NCBI RefSeq assembly: GCF_001651875.1
Contig: NZ_LNQB01000058.1
Span: 18,835-82,834 of the forward strand
Length of the DNA: 64,000 nucleotides
Direction: 5' to 3'
Source: Sinorhizobium saheli
GTDB lineage: Bacteria > Pseudomonadota > Alphaproteobacteria > Rhizobiales > Rhizobiaceae
A model generated the notes under the pieces. It was not told where the DNA came from and made no database searches. It saw only the letters and a list, made by a program, of their open reading frames with translations. Each line of letters begins with the position of its first letter. The stretch's first letter is position 1. Shown one piece after another: positions 17,940 through 27,541 of this stretch. The translations under genes and the position numbers were made by a program.

Positions 17940-19102
17940 TGCCGAACGGCAGCGCTCGACGAAGCGGGATCGCGCTGACGGAACGGCAGAAGATCGCCTG
18001 GCTGCGACTGATCCGCAGCGACAATGTGGGCCCGGCGACGTTCCGGGACCTGATCAATCACTTCGGCACGGCCGAGGCCGCCCTCGAAGCCTTGCCGGAA
18101 CTCTCGCGGCGCGGCGGATCGAGCCGTTCGTTTCGCGTCGCCACGGTGAACGATGCCGAGCGGGAGCTCGAAGCGGCGCATCGCTTCGGTGCCGTGTTCG
18201 TCGGCATCGGCGAGCCGGATTATCCGCCGGCGCTCAGAGAGATCGACGCCGCCCCTCCGCTTCTCGCCATGAAGGGCAACCGCAAGGCGGCGACGCGCCC
18301 CTCTCTCGGGATCGTCGGGTCGCGCAACGCCTCGGTCAGCGGCGCGAAATTCGCGGCCATGATCGCGCGCGACGCCGGCACGGCCGGCTATGTCATCACC
18401 TCCGGGCTCGCCCGCGGCATCGACACGGCGGCACATCGGGCGAGCCTGCGCACCGGCACGATCGCCGCGCTGGCTGGCGGGCTCGACCGGCCCTACCCGC
18501 CCGAGAATATCGGCCTGTTGGAGGAGATCGTGTCCGGCGAAGGACTTGCGATCAGCGAGATGCCGTTTGGCTGGGAACCGCGCGCCCGTGACTTCCCGCG
18601 GCGGAACCGGCTCATTGCCGGAGCGAGCCTCGGCGTCGCCGTCGTCGAGGCGGCCAACCGCTCGGGTTCGCTGATCACCGCCCGCTACGCCGCCGATTTC
18701 GGCCGGCTGGTCTTTGCCGTTCCGGGCTCGCCGCTCGATCCGCGCTGTCACGGCACCAACGATCTCCTGAAACAGGGCGCCATCGTCACGACCTCTCCGG
18801 CGGATGTCCTCGAGGCGCTGGCCCCTCTCAGCCGCGATGATCTCTTTTCGCGCCCGAGGAGCGATGTCGAGGTCAAGAAGCCGGCGGTCGAGGAGATGCG
18901 GCCCGGTTCCGGAACGCCAGCCGATGGCGACAGGGCGCGCATTGTCGAGGCCCTCGGACCGACGCCGGTCGAAATCGACGACGTCATCCGCCACACCGGG
19001 CTTTCCGCCTCGGAAGTCCATCTCGTGCTTTTGGAACTGGACCTCGCAGGCCAACTCTGCCGCCACGGAGGCAATCTCGTATCGCTCGTCCCCGCGGCAT
19101 GA
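17939..19102 (+). CDS. dprA: DNA-processing protein DprA
   Basis: A 387-residue DprA/Smf protein that loads RecA on incoming single-stranded DNA during natural transformation. An N-terminal SAM-like region ([22 protein letters not shown]) is followed by a Rossmann core with [56 protein letters not shown] and [19 protein letters not shown]-terminal winged-helix domain follows (about residues 320-387, [25 protein letters not shown]). Its ATG overlaps the plsY stop codon. All expected domains are intact. Rhizobia are not known to be readily transformable, so a recombination role is possible. Confidence 0.96.
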   Translation: MPNGSARRSGIALTERQKIAWLRLIRSDNVGPATFRDLINHFGTAEAALEALPELSRRGGSSRSFRVATVNDAERELEAAHRFGAVFVGIGEPDYPPALREIDAAPPLLAMKGNRKAATRPSLGIVGSRNASVSGAKFAAMIARDAGTAGYVITSGLARGIDTAAHRASLRTGTIAALAGGLDRPYPPENIGLLEEIVSGEGLAISEMPFGWEPRARDFPRRNRLIAGASLGVAVVEAANRSGSLITARYAADFGRLVFAVPGSPLDPRCHGTNDLLKQGAIVTTSPADVLEALAPLSRDDLFSRPRSDVEVKKPAVEEMRPGSGTPADGDRARIVEALGPTPVEIDDVIRHTGLSASEVHLVLLELDLAGQLCRHGGNLVSLVPAA

Positions 19103-19291
19103 AGCCCAACGCAGTAAGAACGACCAGCGGTTGCGGCGATTCGAATTTTGCCGCTTGGTTGCGCTCCCTGGCGATATCGCTATTTTCATGAAACCCCTTG
19201 ACCGCGCCCGAATCCCTGTCCATGTCGTGGCCACGGTATGCGACACGCGGGGCTTGCGCCTTGCCGGAACGGATTGTCTCAGAGAATGACG

Positions 19292-21955
19292 ATGAATGTT
19301 GTAGTGGTGGAATCGCCTTCCAAGGCCAAGACGATCAACAAGTATCTCGGCCCCGGCTATAAGGTACTTGCATCGTTCGGCCATGTGCGGGATCTGCCGG
19401 CCAAGGACGGCTCGGTCCGTCCGGACGAAGACTTCGAAATGTCGTGGGAAGTCGACGGCGCCTCCGCCAAGCGGATGAAGGATATTGCCGACGCCGTGAA
19501 GTCGTCCGACGGACTGATTCTGGCGACCGACCCGGATCGCGAGGGTGAGGCGATCTCCTGGCACGTGCTCGACCTTCTGAAGAAGAAGAAGGTCATCGGC
19601 GACAAGCCGGTCAAGCGCGTCGTCTTCAATGCGATCACCAAGAAGGCCGTGCTCGATGCCATGGCGGAGCCGCGCGACATCGACATCTCGCTGGTCGACG
19701 CCTATCTCGCCCGCCGCGCCCTCGACTATCTCGTCGGCTTCAATCTCTCGCCGGTTCTCTGGCGCAAGCTGCCGGGCGCACGTTCCGCCGGTCGCGTGCA
19801 ATCGGTGGCGCTGCGTCTCGTCTGCGATCGCGAGGCGGAGATCGAGCGCTTCGTCACGGAAGAATACTGGAACCTCTCGGCCCTCCTGAAGACGCCGCGC
19901 GGCGACGAATTCGAGGCGCGGCTCGTTTCGGCGGACGGCAAGCGGCTGCAACCGAAGGCGATTGGCAACGCCGACGAGGCGAACCGGCTGAAGGCCCTCC
20001 TCGACGGCGCGAGCTATGTGGTCGAGAGCGTCGAGGCGAAGCCCGTCAAGCGCAACCCCGCCCCGCCCTTCACCACCTCGACGCTGCAGCAGGCCGCCTC
20101 CTCGAAGCTCGGCTTCTCGGCCACGCGCACCATGCAGGTCGCGCAGAAGCTCTACGAGGGCGTCGACGTCGGCGGCGAGACGGTCGGCCTCATCACCTAC
20201 ATGCGTACCGACGGCGTGCAGATGGCGCCGGAAGCGATCGACGCGGCGCGCCGGGCGATCGGCGCCCAGTTCGGCAGCCGCTATCTGCCGGAAAAACCGC
20301 GCTTCTATTCGACCAAGGCGAAAAACGCCCAGGAAGCGCACGAGGCCATCCGCCCGACGGATTTCAACCGCACGCCCGATCAGGTGCGCCGTTTCCTCGA
20401 CGGCGACATGCTGAAGCTCTACGACCTCGTCTGGAAGCGCGGCATCGCCAGCCAGATGGCCTCGGCCGAAATCGAACGGACGACCGCCGAGATCCTGGCC
20501 GACAATGCCGGCAAGAAGGCGGGTCTCAGGGCGACCGGCTCGGTCATCCGCTTCGACGGCTTCATCGCCGCCTATACGGATGCGAAGGAGGACGGCGAGC
20601 AGGCTGACGACGAGGACGGCGGCCGGCTGCCGGAGATCAATGCGCGCGAAAGCCTCGCGAAGCAGAAGATCAACGCCAGCCAGCATTTCACCGAGCCGCC
20701 GCCACGCTATTCCGAAGCGACGCTCATCAAGAAGATGGAAGAGCTCGGCATCGGCCGGCCGTCGACCTATGCGGCGACGGTCAGCACGCTCATCGAGCGC
20801 GACTATGTGGCGATCGACAAGCGCAAGCTGCTGCCCCAGGCCAAGGGCCGGCTGGTGACGGCCTTCCTCGAGAGCTTCTTCACGCGCTATGTCGAATACG
20901 GCTTCACGGCAGCGCTCGAGGAGAAGCTCGACCAGATTTCGGCCGGCGAGCTCAATTGGAAGGACGTGCTGCGGGAGTTCTGGAAAGACTTCTTCTCGCA
21001 GATCGAGGACACCAAGGAGTTGCGCGTCACCAACGTGCTCGACGCGCTCAACGAGGAACTGGCGCCGCTCGTCTTTCCGAAGCGCGAGGACGGCAGCGAC
21101 CCGCGCACCTGCCAGGTCTGCGGCACCGGCAAGCTGTCCCTGAAGCTCGGCAAATACGGCGCCTTCGTCGGCTGCTCCAATTATCCGGAGTGCAACTACA
21201 CGCGCCAGCTTTCCTCCGAAGCCAATGGCGAGGCGGAAGCGGCCGTGTCGAACGAGCCGCAGAGCCTCGGCAAGGATCCGCATACCGGCGAGGAAATCAC
21301 GCTGCGCAGCGGTCGCTTCGGCCCCTATGTCCAGCGCGGCGACGGCAAGGAGGCGAAGCGCGCCAGCCTGCCGAAAGGCTGGACGCCCGCGACGATCGAC
21401 CATGAAAAGGCGCTCGCCCTTCTCTCGCTGCCGCGCGACATCGGCAAGCACCCGGAAACGGGCAAGATGATCTCCACCGGGATCGGCCGTTACGGACCCT
21501 TCGTGCTCCACGACGGCACCTATGCCAACCTGGAGTCCGTCGAGGACGTCTTCTCGATCGGCCTCAATCGCGCGATCTCGGTGCTGGCCGACAAGCAGGC
21601 CAAGGGTGCCGGCGGCGGGCGTGGCCGTGCCACGGCGGCCGCCCTCAAGGAACTCGGCGAACATCCCGAAGGCGGCGCCATCACCGTGCGCGACGGCCGT
21701 TTCGGCCCCTACGTCAACTGGGGCAAGGTCAATGCCACCCTGCCCAAGGGCAAGGACCCGCAATCCGTCACCATCGAGGAAGCACTCGGCCTGATCGCCG
21801 AGCGTGCGGCCAAAGGCGGCGTGACGAAGGGCAAGACGACCAAGGCCAAATCGGCAGCGGCGAAGACAGCCAAAACGGGAACGGCGAAAGCCGAGAAGCC
21901 GAAGACCGCCGCAAAGGCGAAAACGAAAGCGGCTGCAAAGGCCAAGAAGGACTGA
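19292..21955 (+). CDS. topA: DNA topoisomerase I
   Basis: An 887-residue type IA topoisomerase that relaxes negative supercoils. The TOPRIM domain starts at residue 1 (VVVESPSKAKTINKYLGPGY, later ATDPDREGEAISWHV). The nucleophilic tyrosine is in GLITYMRTDGV, about Tyr303. One C-terminal Cys4 zinc ribbon (CQVCGTGKLSLKLGKYGAFVGC, then YPEC) is followed by three GRFGPYV-type repeats and a Lys/Ala-rich tail of about 45 residues that probably binds DNA. ATG 19292 has AGAGA at good spacing; ATG 19286 is also in frame. It is the expected target of the YjhX/TopAI-type protein encoded at 7486. The rnr gene follows after 2 bases. Confidence 0.98.
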   Translation: MNVVVVESPSKAKTINKYLGPGYKVLASFGHVRDLPAKDGSVRPDEDFEMSWEVDGASAKRMKDIADAVKSSDGLILATDPDREGEAISWHVLDLLKKKKVIGDKPVKRVVFNAITKKAVLDAMAEPRDIDISLVDAYLARRALDYLVGFNLSPVLWRKLPGARSAGRVQSVALRLVCDREAEIERFVTEEYWNLSALLKTPRGDEFEARLVSADGKRLQPKAIGNADEANRLKALLDGASYVVESVEAKPVKRNPAPPFTTSTLQQAASSKLGFSATRTMQVAQKLYEGVDVGGETVGLITYMRTDGVQMAPEAIDAARRAIGAQFGSRYLPEKPRFYSTKAKNAQEAHEAIRPTDFNRTPDQVRRFLDGDMLKLYDLVWKRGIASQMASAEIERTTAEILADNAGKKAGLRATGSVIRFDGFIAAYTDAKEDGEQADDEDGGRLPEINARESLAKQKINASQHFTEPPPRYSEATLIKKMEELGIGRPSTYAATVSTLIERDYVAIDKRKLLPQAKGRLVTAFLESFFTRYVEYGFTAALEEKLDQISAGELNWKDVLREFWKDFFSQIEDTKELRVTNVLDALNEELAPLVFPKREDGSDPRTCQVCGTGKLSLKLGKYGAFVGCSNYPECNYTRQLSSEANGEAEAAVSNEPQSLGKDPHTGEEITLRSGRFGPYVQRGDGKEAKRASLPKGWTPATIDHEKALALLSLPRDIGKHPETGKMISTGIGRYGPFVLHDGTYANLESVEDVFSIGLNRAISVLADKQAKGAGGGRGRATAAALKELGEHPEGGAITVRDGRFGPYVNWGKVNATLPKGKDPQSVTIEEALGLIAERAAKGGVTKGKTTKAKSAAAKTAKTGTAKAEKPKTAAKAKTKAAAKAKKD

Positions 21956-21957
21956 CA

Positions 21958-24327
21958 TTGAGCAGAATTCCGCGCGACCCGAGCGAACGGCCCGCAAAGG
22001 GCACAGGCAAGAAAATCGGCCGCGCGGCCAAGGCGGCGCCCGCCGCCGGCAACGAGACGATCATCCACGGCGCCGTGCCGCCGCGCGAGGTGCTGTTGCG
22101 CTTCATTGCCGAAAACCCGCAGCAGGCCTCGAAGCGCGAGATCGCCAAGGCCTTTGGACTGAAGGGCGACGCACGCGCCGAGCTCAAGGATCTGTTGCGT
22201 TCGCTCGAGGAGGACGGGCTCGTCGAGAAGAAGCGCAAGTCGCTCGTGCGCCCCGGCGCGCTGCCGCCCGTCACCGTCCTCGACATCACCATTCGCGATG
22301 TCGACGGCGACCTGATCGGCCGCCCGGCCGAATGGCTGGATGACGACGGCGTCGCACCAGCGGTTCTCATCCGCCAGTCGACCGTCGCCAAGTCGAAAGG
22401 CAAGGTGCCGGTCGGCGGACTCGGCGATCGGGTGCTCGCGAAGATATTTCCCTCGAAAGACCGGGGCGGCCCCGCCTATACCGCACGCATCATCAAGGTG
22501 CTCGACAAGCGCAAGGATGCCGTGCTCGGGGTCTTCCGCCCGACCCCCGGCGGCGGCGGACGGCTGATGCCGATCGACAAGCGCGGCGAGGAAGTTCTCG
22601 TCGACCCGGATTTCACTGGCGATGCCAGGGACGGCGATCTCGTCGAGGTGCACCTCGCCCGGATCGGACGCTACGGCCTGCCGCGCGCGCAGGTGCAAAA
22701 CGTCATCGGCTCGGTCGCCTCCGAAAAGGCGATCTCGATGATCGCCATCCACGCGCACGGCATCCCGCACGTCTTCCCCGAGCGGGTGCTGGACGAGGCA
22801 GAGGCCGCAAAGCCCGCGACGATGGCGCACCGCGAGGACTGGCGATCGCTGCCGCTCATCACCATCGACCCGGCCGACGCCAAGGATCACGACGACGCCG
22901 TCTACGCCGAGCCGGACCCCTCGCCCGACAATCCCGGCGGCGTCATCGTCACCGTGGCGATCGCCGACGTCTCCTGGTACGTCAGGCCGAAGTCGGCGCT
23001 CGACCTCGAAGCGCTGAAACGCGGCAATTCCGTCTATTTCCCGGATCGCGTCGTGCCGATGCTGCCCGAGCGCATCTCCAACGATCTCTGCTCGCTGAAG
23101 GAGGGCGTCGACCGTCCGGCGCTGGCGGTTCGGATGCGTTTCTCGAAGGAGGGCCGCAAGGCGGGCCACACCTTCCATCGCATCATGATGCGCAGCGCCG
23201 CCAAGCTCTCCTACCAACAGGCACAGGCCGCAATCGACGGAGCGCCGGACGACAAGACCGGCCCGATCCTCGAGCCGATCCTGAAGCCGTTGTGGGAGGC
23301 CTATCGTATCCTCACCCGCGGACGGGAGCGGCGCCAACCGCTCGAACTCGACGTGCCGGAGCGCAAGATCATCCTGAAGCCGGACGGGACCGTCGACCGC
23401 GTCTTCGTTCCGGAACGCCTCGACGCGCACAGGCTGATCGAGGAAATGATGATCCAGGCCAATGTCGCGGCGGCCGAGACGCTGGAGCAGAAGCGGCAGG
23501 CGCTGATCTACCGCGTTCACGATCAGCCCTCGCTTGCCAAGCAGGAGGGTCTCCGGGAATTCCTGGCAACGCTCGACATCGCGCTTGCCAAAGGCGGCAA
23601 CATGCGCGCCAACCACTTCAACGGCATCCTCGCCAAGGCGGATGGCAAGCCCTACGAGACGATGGTCAACGAGATGGTCCTCAGGTCGCAGAGCCAGGCG
23701 ATCTACAGTCCGGAGAATATCGGCCACTTCGGCCTCAACCTGATGCGCTATGCGCACTTCACCTCGCCGATCCGGCGCTATGCCGACCTGATCGTGCATC
23801 GGGCGCTGGTGGCAGCGCTCGGGCTCGGCGACGGCGGTATCACGCCGCAGGAGGAAGGTGCGCTCGACGACATCGCCGCGGAGATCTCGACCTTCGAGCG
23901 GCGCGCCATGGCGGCGGAACGCGACACGGTCGATCGGCTGATCGCCCACCACCTCAACGCCCGTGTCGGCGAAGAGTTCGACGGGCGCGTCTCCGGCGTC
24001 ACCAGGGCGGGACTTTTTGTCACCCTCCCGGCCTATGGCGCCGACGGCTTCATCCCTATATCTACGCTCGGGCGCGACTATTACATCTACGATGAAGCGC
24101 ACCAGGCCCTGTCCGGGGAGAAATCCGGACTGGGCTATCGTCTCGGCGACCCGGTGCGGGTCAAGCTCGCGGAAGCCGTGCCGCTTGCCGGCGCGCTCCG
24201 TTTCGAGATGATGAGCGAGGGGCGGAAGATGCCGACGGCAATGCGCTCCTTCCACAAGGCCGGCCGCCGCGAACGCCCGAATGCGCGCAAGCGGCCGGGA
24301 ACACGAGCGCTGCGCGGCAGGCGCTGA
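21958..24327 (+). CDS. rnr: Ribonuclease R
   Basis: A 789-residue 3'-5' exoribonuclease. An N-terminal winged-helix (KREIAKAFGLKGDARAELKDLLRSLEEDGLVEKK) and cold-shock-like segments precede the RNB catalytic domain, whose acidic cluster is DPADAKDHDDAVYAEP (about residues 302-317). FTSPIRRYADLIVHRAL and a C-terminal S1 domain (GRVSGVTRAGLFVTLP) with a basic tail complete the protein. The start is TTG 21958, two bases after the topA stop, giving tight coupling to topA. No alternative ATG fits the N-terminus. The enzyme degrades structured RNA and works in rRNA quality control. Confidence 0.97.
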   Translation: MSRIPRDPSERPAKGTGKKIGRAAKAAPAAGNETIIHGAVPPREVLLRFIAENPQQASKREIAKAFGLKGDARAELKDLLRSLEEDGLVEKKRKSLVRPGALPPVTVLDITIRDVDGDLIGRPAEWLDDDGVAPAVLIRQSTVAKSKGKVPVGGLGDRVLAKIFPSKDRGGPAYTARIIKVLDKRKDAVLGVFRPTPGGGGRLMPIDKRGEEVLVDPDFTGDARDGDLVEVHLARIGRYGLPRAQVQNVIGSVASEKAISMIAIHAHGIPHVFPERVLDEAEAAKPATMAHREDWRSLPLITIDPADAKDHDDAVYAEPDPSPDNPGGVIVTVAIADVSWYVRPKSALDLEALKRGNSVYFPDRVVPMLPERISNDLCSLKEGVDRPALAVRMRFSKEGRKAGHTFHRIMMRSAAKLSYQQAQAAIDGAPDDKTGPILEPILKPLWEAYRILTRGRERRQPLELDVPERKIILKPDGTVDRVFVPERLDAHRLIEEMMIQANVAAAETLEQKRQALIYRVHDQPSLAKQEGLREFLATLDIALAKGGNMRANHFNGILAKADGKPYETMVNEMVLRSQSQAIYSPENIGHFGLNLMRYAHFTSPIRRYADLIVHRALVAALGLGDGGITPQEEGALDDIAAEISTFERRAMAAERDTVDRLIAHHLNARVGEEFDGRVSGVTRAGLFVTLPAYGADGFIPISTLGRDYYIYDEAHQALSGEKSGLGYRLGDPVRVKLAEAVPLAGALRFEMMSEGRKMPTAMRSFHKAGRRERPNARKRPGTRALRGRR

Positions 24328-24368
24328 TCGCCGGTCCGCTTCGGGCGCCCGGCACGAAGGATTTGGAC

Positions 24369-24824
24369 ATGAAGGCGACGGCTACAGACACGCTACAGCT
24401 TGGCGGTGCGCAGGGCGAGGAACGGCCGGTCGGCCGCTCGATCCGGCGCGGCTTCCTCGGGACCTGCCCGGCCTGCGGCCGCGGCCGGCTGTTTCGCGCT
24501 TTCGTCAAATCGGTCGACGCGTGCGCCGTCTGCGGCGAACGCATGGACCACCACCGCGCCGATGACTTTCCGCCCTACATCGTCGTGACGATCGTCGGCC
24601 ACGTGGTGCTCGCGGGCTATATGATGACCGACCTCGTGCTGCCGCTTTCGACGTGGCAGCATCTGGCGATCTGGGCGCCCGTAACGCTTGCGAGCGCCGT
24701 TGGTCTCATGCAGCCGGTCAAGGGTGCGGTCATCGGCCTGCAATGGGCCTTGAAGATGCACGGCTTCGGCGGCCACGAGGACAAGCCGGACGACAGGCTG
24801 CCGCCGAGGGACCCTTCGGCATGA
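24369..24824 (+). CDS. DUF983 family membrane protein
   Basis: A 151-residue protein with a Cys4 zinc-knuckle type N-terminal region (GTCPACGRGRLF, about 20 residues, then DACAVCGERMDHHRADDFPPY) followed by two hydrophobic helices (IVVTIVGHVVLAGYMM and LAIWAPVTLASAVGLMQ). This is the DUF983 layout; the role is unknown. ATG 24369 has AGGA 8 nt upstream. The TGA overlaps the ATG of the Nudix gene. It is widely linked to rnr in alphaproteobacteria. Confidence 0.88.
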   Translation: MKATATDTLQLGGAQGEERPVGRSIRRGFLGTCPACGRGRLFRAFVKSVDACAVCGERMDHHRADDFPPYIVVTIVGHVVLAGYMMTDLVLPLSTWQHLAIWAPVTLASAVGLMQPVKGAVIGLQWALKMHGFGGHEDKPDDRLPPRDPSA

Positions 24825-25534
24825 CGCCGGAGCTTCGCAGCCGCCCGCCGTCCCTGAAGACCGAAGCGCCCGGACATCCGACGATCAGGCCGCGCGACGC
24901 GGCCTCCATCATGCTTCTCGACCGGTCTCGCGACGGCATCCGCGTGCTGATGGGAAAGCGCCACGGCGCCCATGCCTTCATGCCCGATCTCTATGTCTTT
25001 CCGGGCGGGCGCCGCGATCCTGGCGATCATCGGCTGCGATTTGCCGGCGACCTTCACCCGACCGTCCTCAGATCGCTGAAGGCGGGCGAAGGGCGACCGA
25101 TCCCCGATGGCCGCGCCCGGGCACTCGCGCTGGCGGCGGTCAGGGAACTCTACGAGGAAGCCGGCGTCAGCCTCGGCAGGGCACTGAGCGACCAGAGCGC
25201 GTCGCTTCCCTTCCTTCCCGATCTCTCCAACTTGCGCTATATGGCCCGGGCCATCACTCCTCCGGGACACCCGAGGCGGTTCGACACCCGGTTCTTCGCG
25301 GCTTTCGCGGATGAGGCCGATATCGACCCGTCGCTGGTCCTGGAAAGCCGGGAGCTTCAGGACTTGCAGTGGATCGACGTCAGCGACTTTTCCTCGCTCC
25401 GGGTACCGGAAATCACCGCGATCATCCTCTCGGACTTAAGAAACTGTCTCGAATCGGACCCGTCGCTTCCTCGAGAAAGAACCGTTCCGTTTTATTTCAC
25501 GCGCCACGGGCGCTTTCAGCGCACGCTTCTCTGA
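24821..25534 (+). CDS. Nudix hydrolase
   Basis: A 237-residue protein of the Nudix superfamily. The hydrolase box is split by an insert. YVFPGGRRDPGDHRLRF (about residues 62-78) begins the fold, and the catalytic REL-x-EE-x-G is seen in AVRELYEEAGVSLG around residues 106-119. The insertion between the PGG and REL elements and the end segment AFADEADIDPSLVLESRELQDLQWIDV resemble the NUDT7/CoA-like or YfcD-type groups; the substrate is not known. The start overlaps the DUF983 stop codon (ATGA), so expression is coupled to rnr-DUF983. Confidence 0.88.
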   Translation: MTPELRSRPPSLKTEAPGHPTIRPRDAASIMLLDRSRDGIRVLMGKRHGAHAFMPDLYVFPGGRRDPGDHRLRFAGDLHPTVLRSLKAGEGRPIPDGRARALALAAVRELYEEAGVSLGRALSDQSASLPFLPDLSNLRYMARAITPPGHPRRFDTRFFAAFADEADIDPSLVLESRELQDLQWIDVSDFSSLRVPEITAIILSDLRNCLESDPSLPRERTVPFYFTRHGRFQRTLL

Positions 25535-25546
25535 GGATCTTGCCGC

Positions 25547-26731
25547 ATGTCGAAGCCGCCGCCCGGTGCGTCAGGACCGGTTGACGAAATCCACTGGCCT
25601 TCGCTGACCGCAGCGCTTGCGTCGATCACCGCCGTCGGCATTGCGATGGGCCTGGGCCTGCCGCTGCTCAGCATCATCATGGAAAAGCGCGGCATCGTGC
25701 CGACGCTGAACGGGTTGAATGCGGCGATGGCCGGCGTCGCGTCCATGGCCGCGGCGCCGTTCACGATGAAATTCGCCCATCGCCACGGCGTTGCGCCGAC
25801 CATGCTGCTGGCGATCGTCTTCGCGTCGGCAAGCGCGCTCGGTTTCTACTACGTCACCAATTTCTGGCTCTGGTTCCCGCTTCGAATCATCTTCCACGGG
25901 GCGATAACGGTTCTCTTCATCCTGTCGGAATTCTGGATCAATGCCACTGCGCCGCCCAACAGGCGCGGCTTCGTGCTCGGCATCTACGGTACCGTGCTAT
26001 CGCTCGGCTTCGCGAGCGGCCCCCTGCTCTTCTCTATCCTGGGCAGCGAGGGCGTGCTGCCCTTCGCCGTCGGCGCCGGCGTCATTCTCATTTCGGCAAT
26101 TCCGATTTTTCTCGCCCGCAGCGAAAGCCCGGTGCTCGACGAGAAGCCGAAACGCCACTTCATGCGGTATGTCTTCCTGGTGCCGACCGCCACCGCTGCC
26201 GTCTTCATTTTCGGCGCGGTCGAATATGGCGGCCTGTCGCTGTTCCCAATCTTCGGGATACGCGCCGGCTTCACCGAATCGCAGGCGGCTCTGCTCCTGA
26301 CCGTCATGGGCATCGGCAATTTCATCTTCCAGATCCCGCTCGGCATGCTGTCCGACCGCGTGAAGGATCGCCGCACCATCCTGTCGGCCCTGACCTTGAT
26401 CGGCTTCGTCGGAGCGCTGTTCCTGCCGATGCTGGTCGAAAGCTGGTTCCTGATGGCGCTTGTGCTTCTGTTCTGGGGAGGATGCGTCTCGGGCCTCTAC
26501 ACGGTCGGCCTCAGCCATCTGGGTGCCCGTCTCCATGGGGCCGACCTCGCGGCCGCCAACGCAGCCTTCGTGTTCTCCTATGCCGTCGGCACGGTGGCGG
26601 GCCCGCAGGTGATCGGCGCGGCAATGGACGTCACGGGCAACGATGGCTTTGCCTGGGCGATCGCGGGGTTCTTCGGGCTTTACGTCGTACTTTCCCTGGT
26701 GCGCATCGTTTTGAAACCAAAACGGCCTTGA
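25547..26731 (+). CDS. Major facilitator superfamily transporter
   Basis: A 394-residue MFS protein with about 12 hydrophobic segments in two halves, joined by a cytoplasmic loop near residue 195 (ARSESPVLDEKPKRHF). A degenerate MFS motif between helices 8 and 9 is FQIPLGMLSDRVKDRRTIL. The substrate is unknown. It begins 12 bases after the Nudix stop, and ends where the rpmG promoter begins, so it closes the topA-rnr-DUF983-nudix-MFS gene string. Confidence 0.88.
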   Translation: MSKPPPGASGPVDEIHWPSLTAALASITAVGIAMGLGLPLLSIIMEKRGIVPTLNGLNAAMAGVASMAAAPFTMKFAHRHGVAPTMLLAIVFASASALGFYYVTNFWLWFPLRIIFHGAITVLFILSEFWINATAPPNRRGFVLGIYGTVLSLGFASGPLLFSILGSEGVLPFAVGAGVILISAIPIFLARSESPVLDEKPKRHFMRYVFLVPTATAAVFIFGAVEYGGLSLFPIFGIRAGFTESQAALLLTVMGIGNFIFQIPLGMLSDRVKDRRTILSALTLIGFVGALFLPMLVESWFLMALVLLFWGGCVSGLYTVGLSHLGARLHGADLAAANAAFVFSYAVGTVAGPQVIGAAMDVTGNDGFAWAIAGFFGLYVVLSLVRIVLKPKRP

Positions 26732-26755
26732 CTTTTCGGTCGCGATTTGTAGTTT
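26728..26755 (+). promoter_or_regulatory. Sigma70-type promoter for rpmG
   Basis: TTGACT (26728-26733), a 16-nt spacer and TAGTTT (26750-26755) precede rpmG by about 70 bases. The -35 overlaps the last codons of the MFS gene. The match to the alphaproteobacterial TTGAC class of promoters is good, and a ribosomal protein gene is expected to have its own strong promoter. It was found by eye, not scored. Confidence 0.55.
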
Positions 26756-26826
26756 CGCGCCAACCTTGACCGTGGCCCGCAACCGGTTGTCCACGGGTTT
26801 CACTTTTTCATAAAGGCAGGACGACC

Positions 26827-26994
26827 ATGGCGAAAGCTACCACCATCAAGATCAAGCTGCTGTCGACGGCCGACACGGGTTACTTTTACGTCACGACCAA
26901 GAACAGCCGCACGATGACGGAAAAGATGACGAAGACGAAATACGATCCGATCGCCCGGAAGCACGTCGAATTCAAGGAAACCAAGATCAAGTAA
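26827..26994 (+). CDS. rpmG: 50S ribosomal protein L33
   Basis: A 55-residue L33. The sequence [20 protein letters not shown], followed by [20 protein letters not shown] and ending [10 protein letters not shown], matches the alphaproteobacterial form, which lacks the zinc-binding cysteines. AGGACG lies directly before the ATG. It is followed by an intrinsic terminator at 27019-27052. Confidence 0.97.
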   Translation: MAKATTIKIKLLSTADTGYFYVTTKNSRTMTEKMTKTKYDPIARKHVEFKETKIK

Positions 26995-27018
26995 GATCAG
27001 GTTCCGAGTTGACCTGAA

Positions 27019-27052
27019 GAGCGCCGACCGCAAGGTCCGGCGCTTTTTCTTT
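27019..27052 (+). terminator. Intrinsic terminator after rpmG
   Basis: A GAGCGCCGACC stem pairs with GGTCCGGCGCT with a GCAA loop, followed by TTTTTCTTT. It lies 25 bases after the rpmG stop and ends a monocistronic rpmG transcript. Confidence 0.85.
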
Positions 27053-27484
27053 GCGCGATTCTTTCGGCCGATGACTTTTGCGGGATCGCGGCAAGTTCCG
27101 GCCGCTGGCAACGGACGATCCGAAAACGCAAACGCCGCCTCGTGCGAGGCGGCGTTTGCGAATGGGGGTCGACTGGTTCCGGCTGCGGCACGAGGAATCC
27201 GCGAAATCCGAGGCCAGCCGACCGACCCCACGACCCAGGAGATGCGGCGGACCTGAGCATCATGGGGTAACCGATCGGATGGAAGCCATTATGCTTCCTC
27301 ACGTATCAGCATTGCCTGAATATAAAAAAAAATCAACGAATTCTTAATCGCCGAAACAGGGTTGCTCGGCGTTTGGTTAATTTCTGTCCCAGATTCGGAC
27401 GTCCCCCGAACCCACTGCCCATGGCCGTGCGTGCCCCAGCACCGGCGACGCGGCAGAAGATACAAGCCGGGAGAAACTTGGCAA
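27053..27484. other. Gene-free region between rpmG and pleD
   Basis: No convincing gene was found in about 430 bases. It holds a perfect 15-bp inverted repeat (27127-27160) with a GTGC loop and no U tract, a weak hairpin CGCCGA/TCGGCG at 27349-27371, and an A-rich run near 27323-27332. It separates convergent transcripts. An unannotated small RNA is possible but nothing in the sequence demonstrates one. Confidence 0.6.
27127..27160. repeat. Perfect 15-bp stem-loop
   Basis: CGCAAACGCCGCCTC is followed by GTGC and the exact complement. This is a 34-base perfect hairpin about 130 bases beyond rpmG. The lack of a T-run argues against a simple terminator; it may be an RNA-processing or protein-binding site, or a single palindromic repeat unit. 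No second copy was noticed in the window. Confidence 0.6.
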
Positions 27485-27512
27485 GAGAGAAAAACGGGCG
27501 GAAAGCCGCCCT
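27485..27512 (-). terminator. Intrinsic terminator after pleD
   Basis: Read on the minus strand, GGGCGG-CTTT-CCGCCC is followed by GTTTTTCTCT. It lies 30 bases beyond the pleD stop, a clear rho-independent terminator for the divK-pleD unit. Confidence 0.88.
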
Positions 27513-27541
27513 GTCGGCACCCTGAAAATACGCGAGGGCGC

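Noticed and set aside
17822..21997. A 1391-codon open frame on the minus strand across dprA and topA
   Set aside because: It is antisense to two secure genes with full domain sets. GC-rich coding DNA leaves long empty frames on the opposite strand; it has no recognisable domain and high Arg/Ala/Leu composition.
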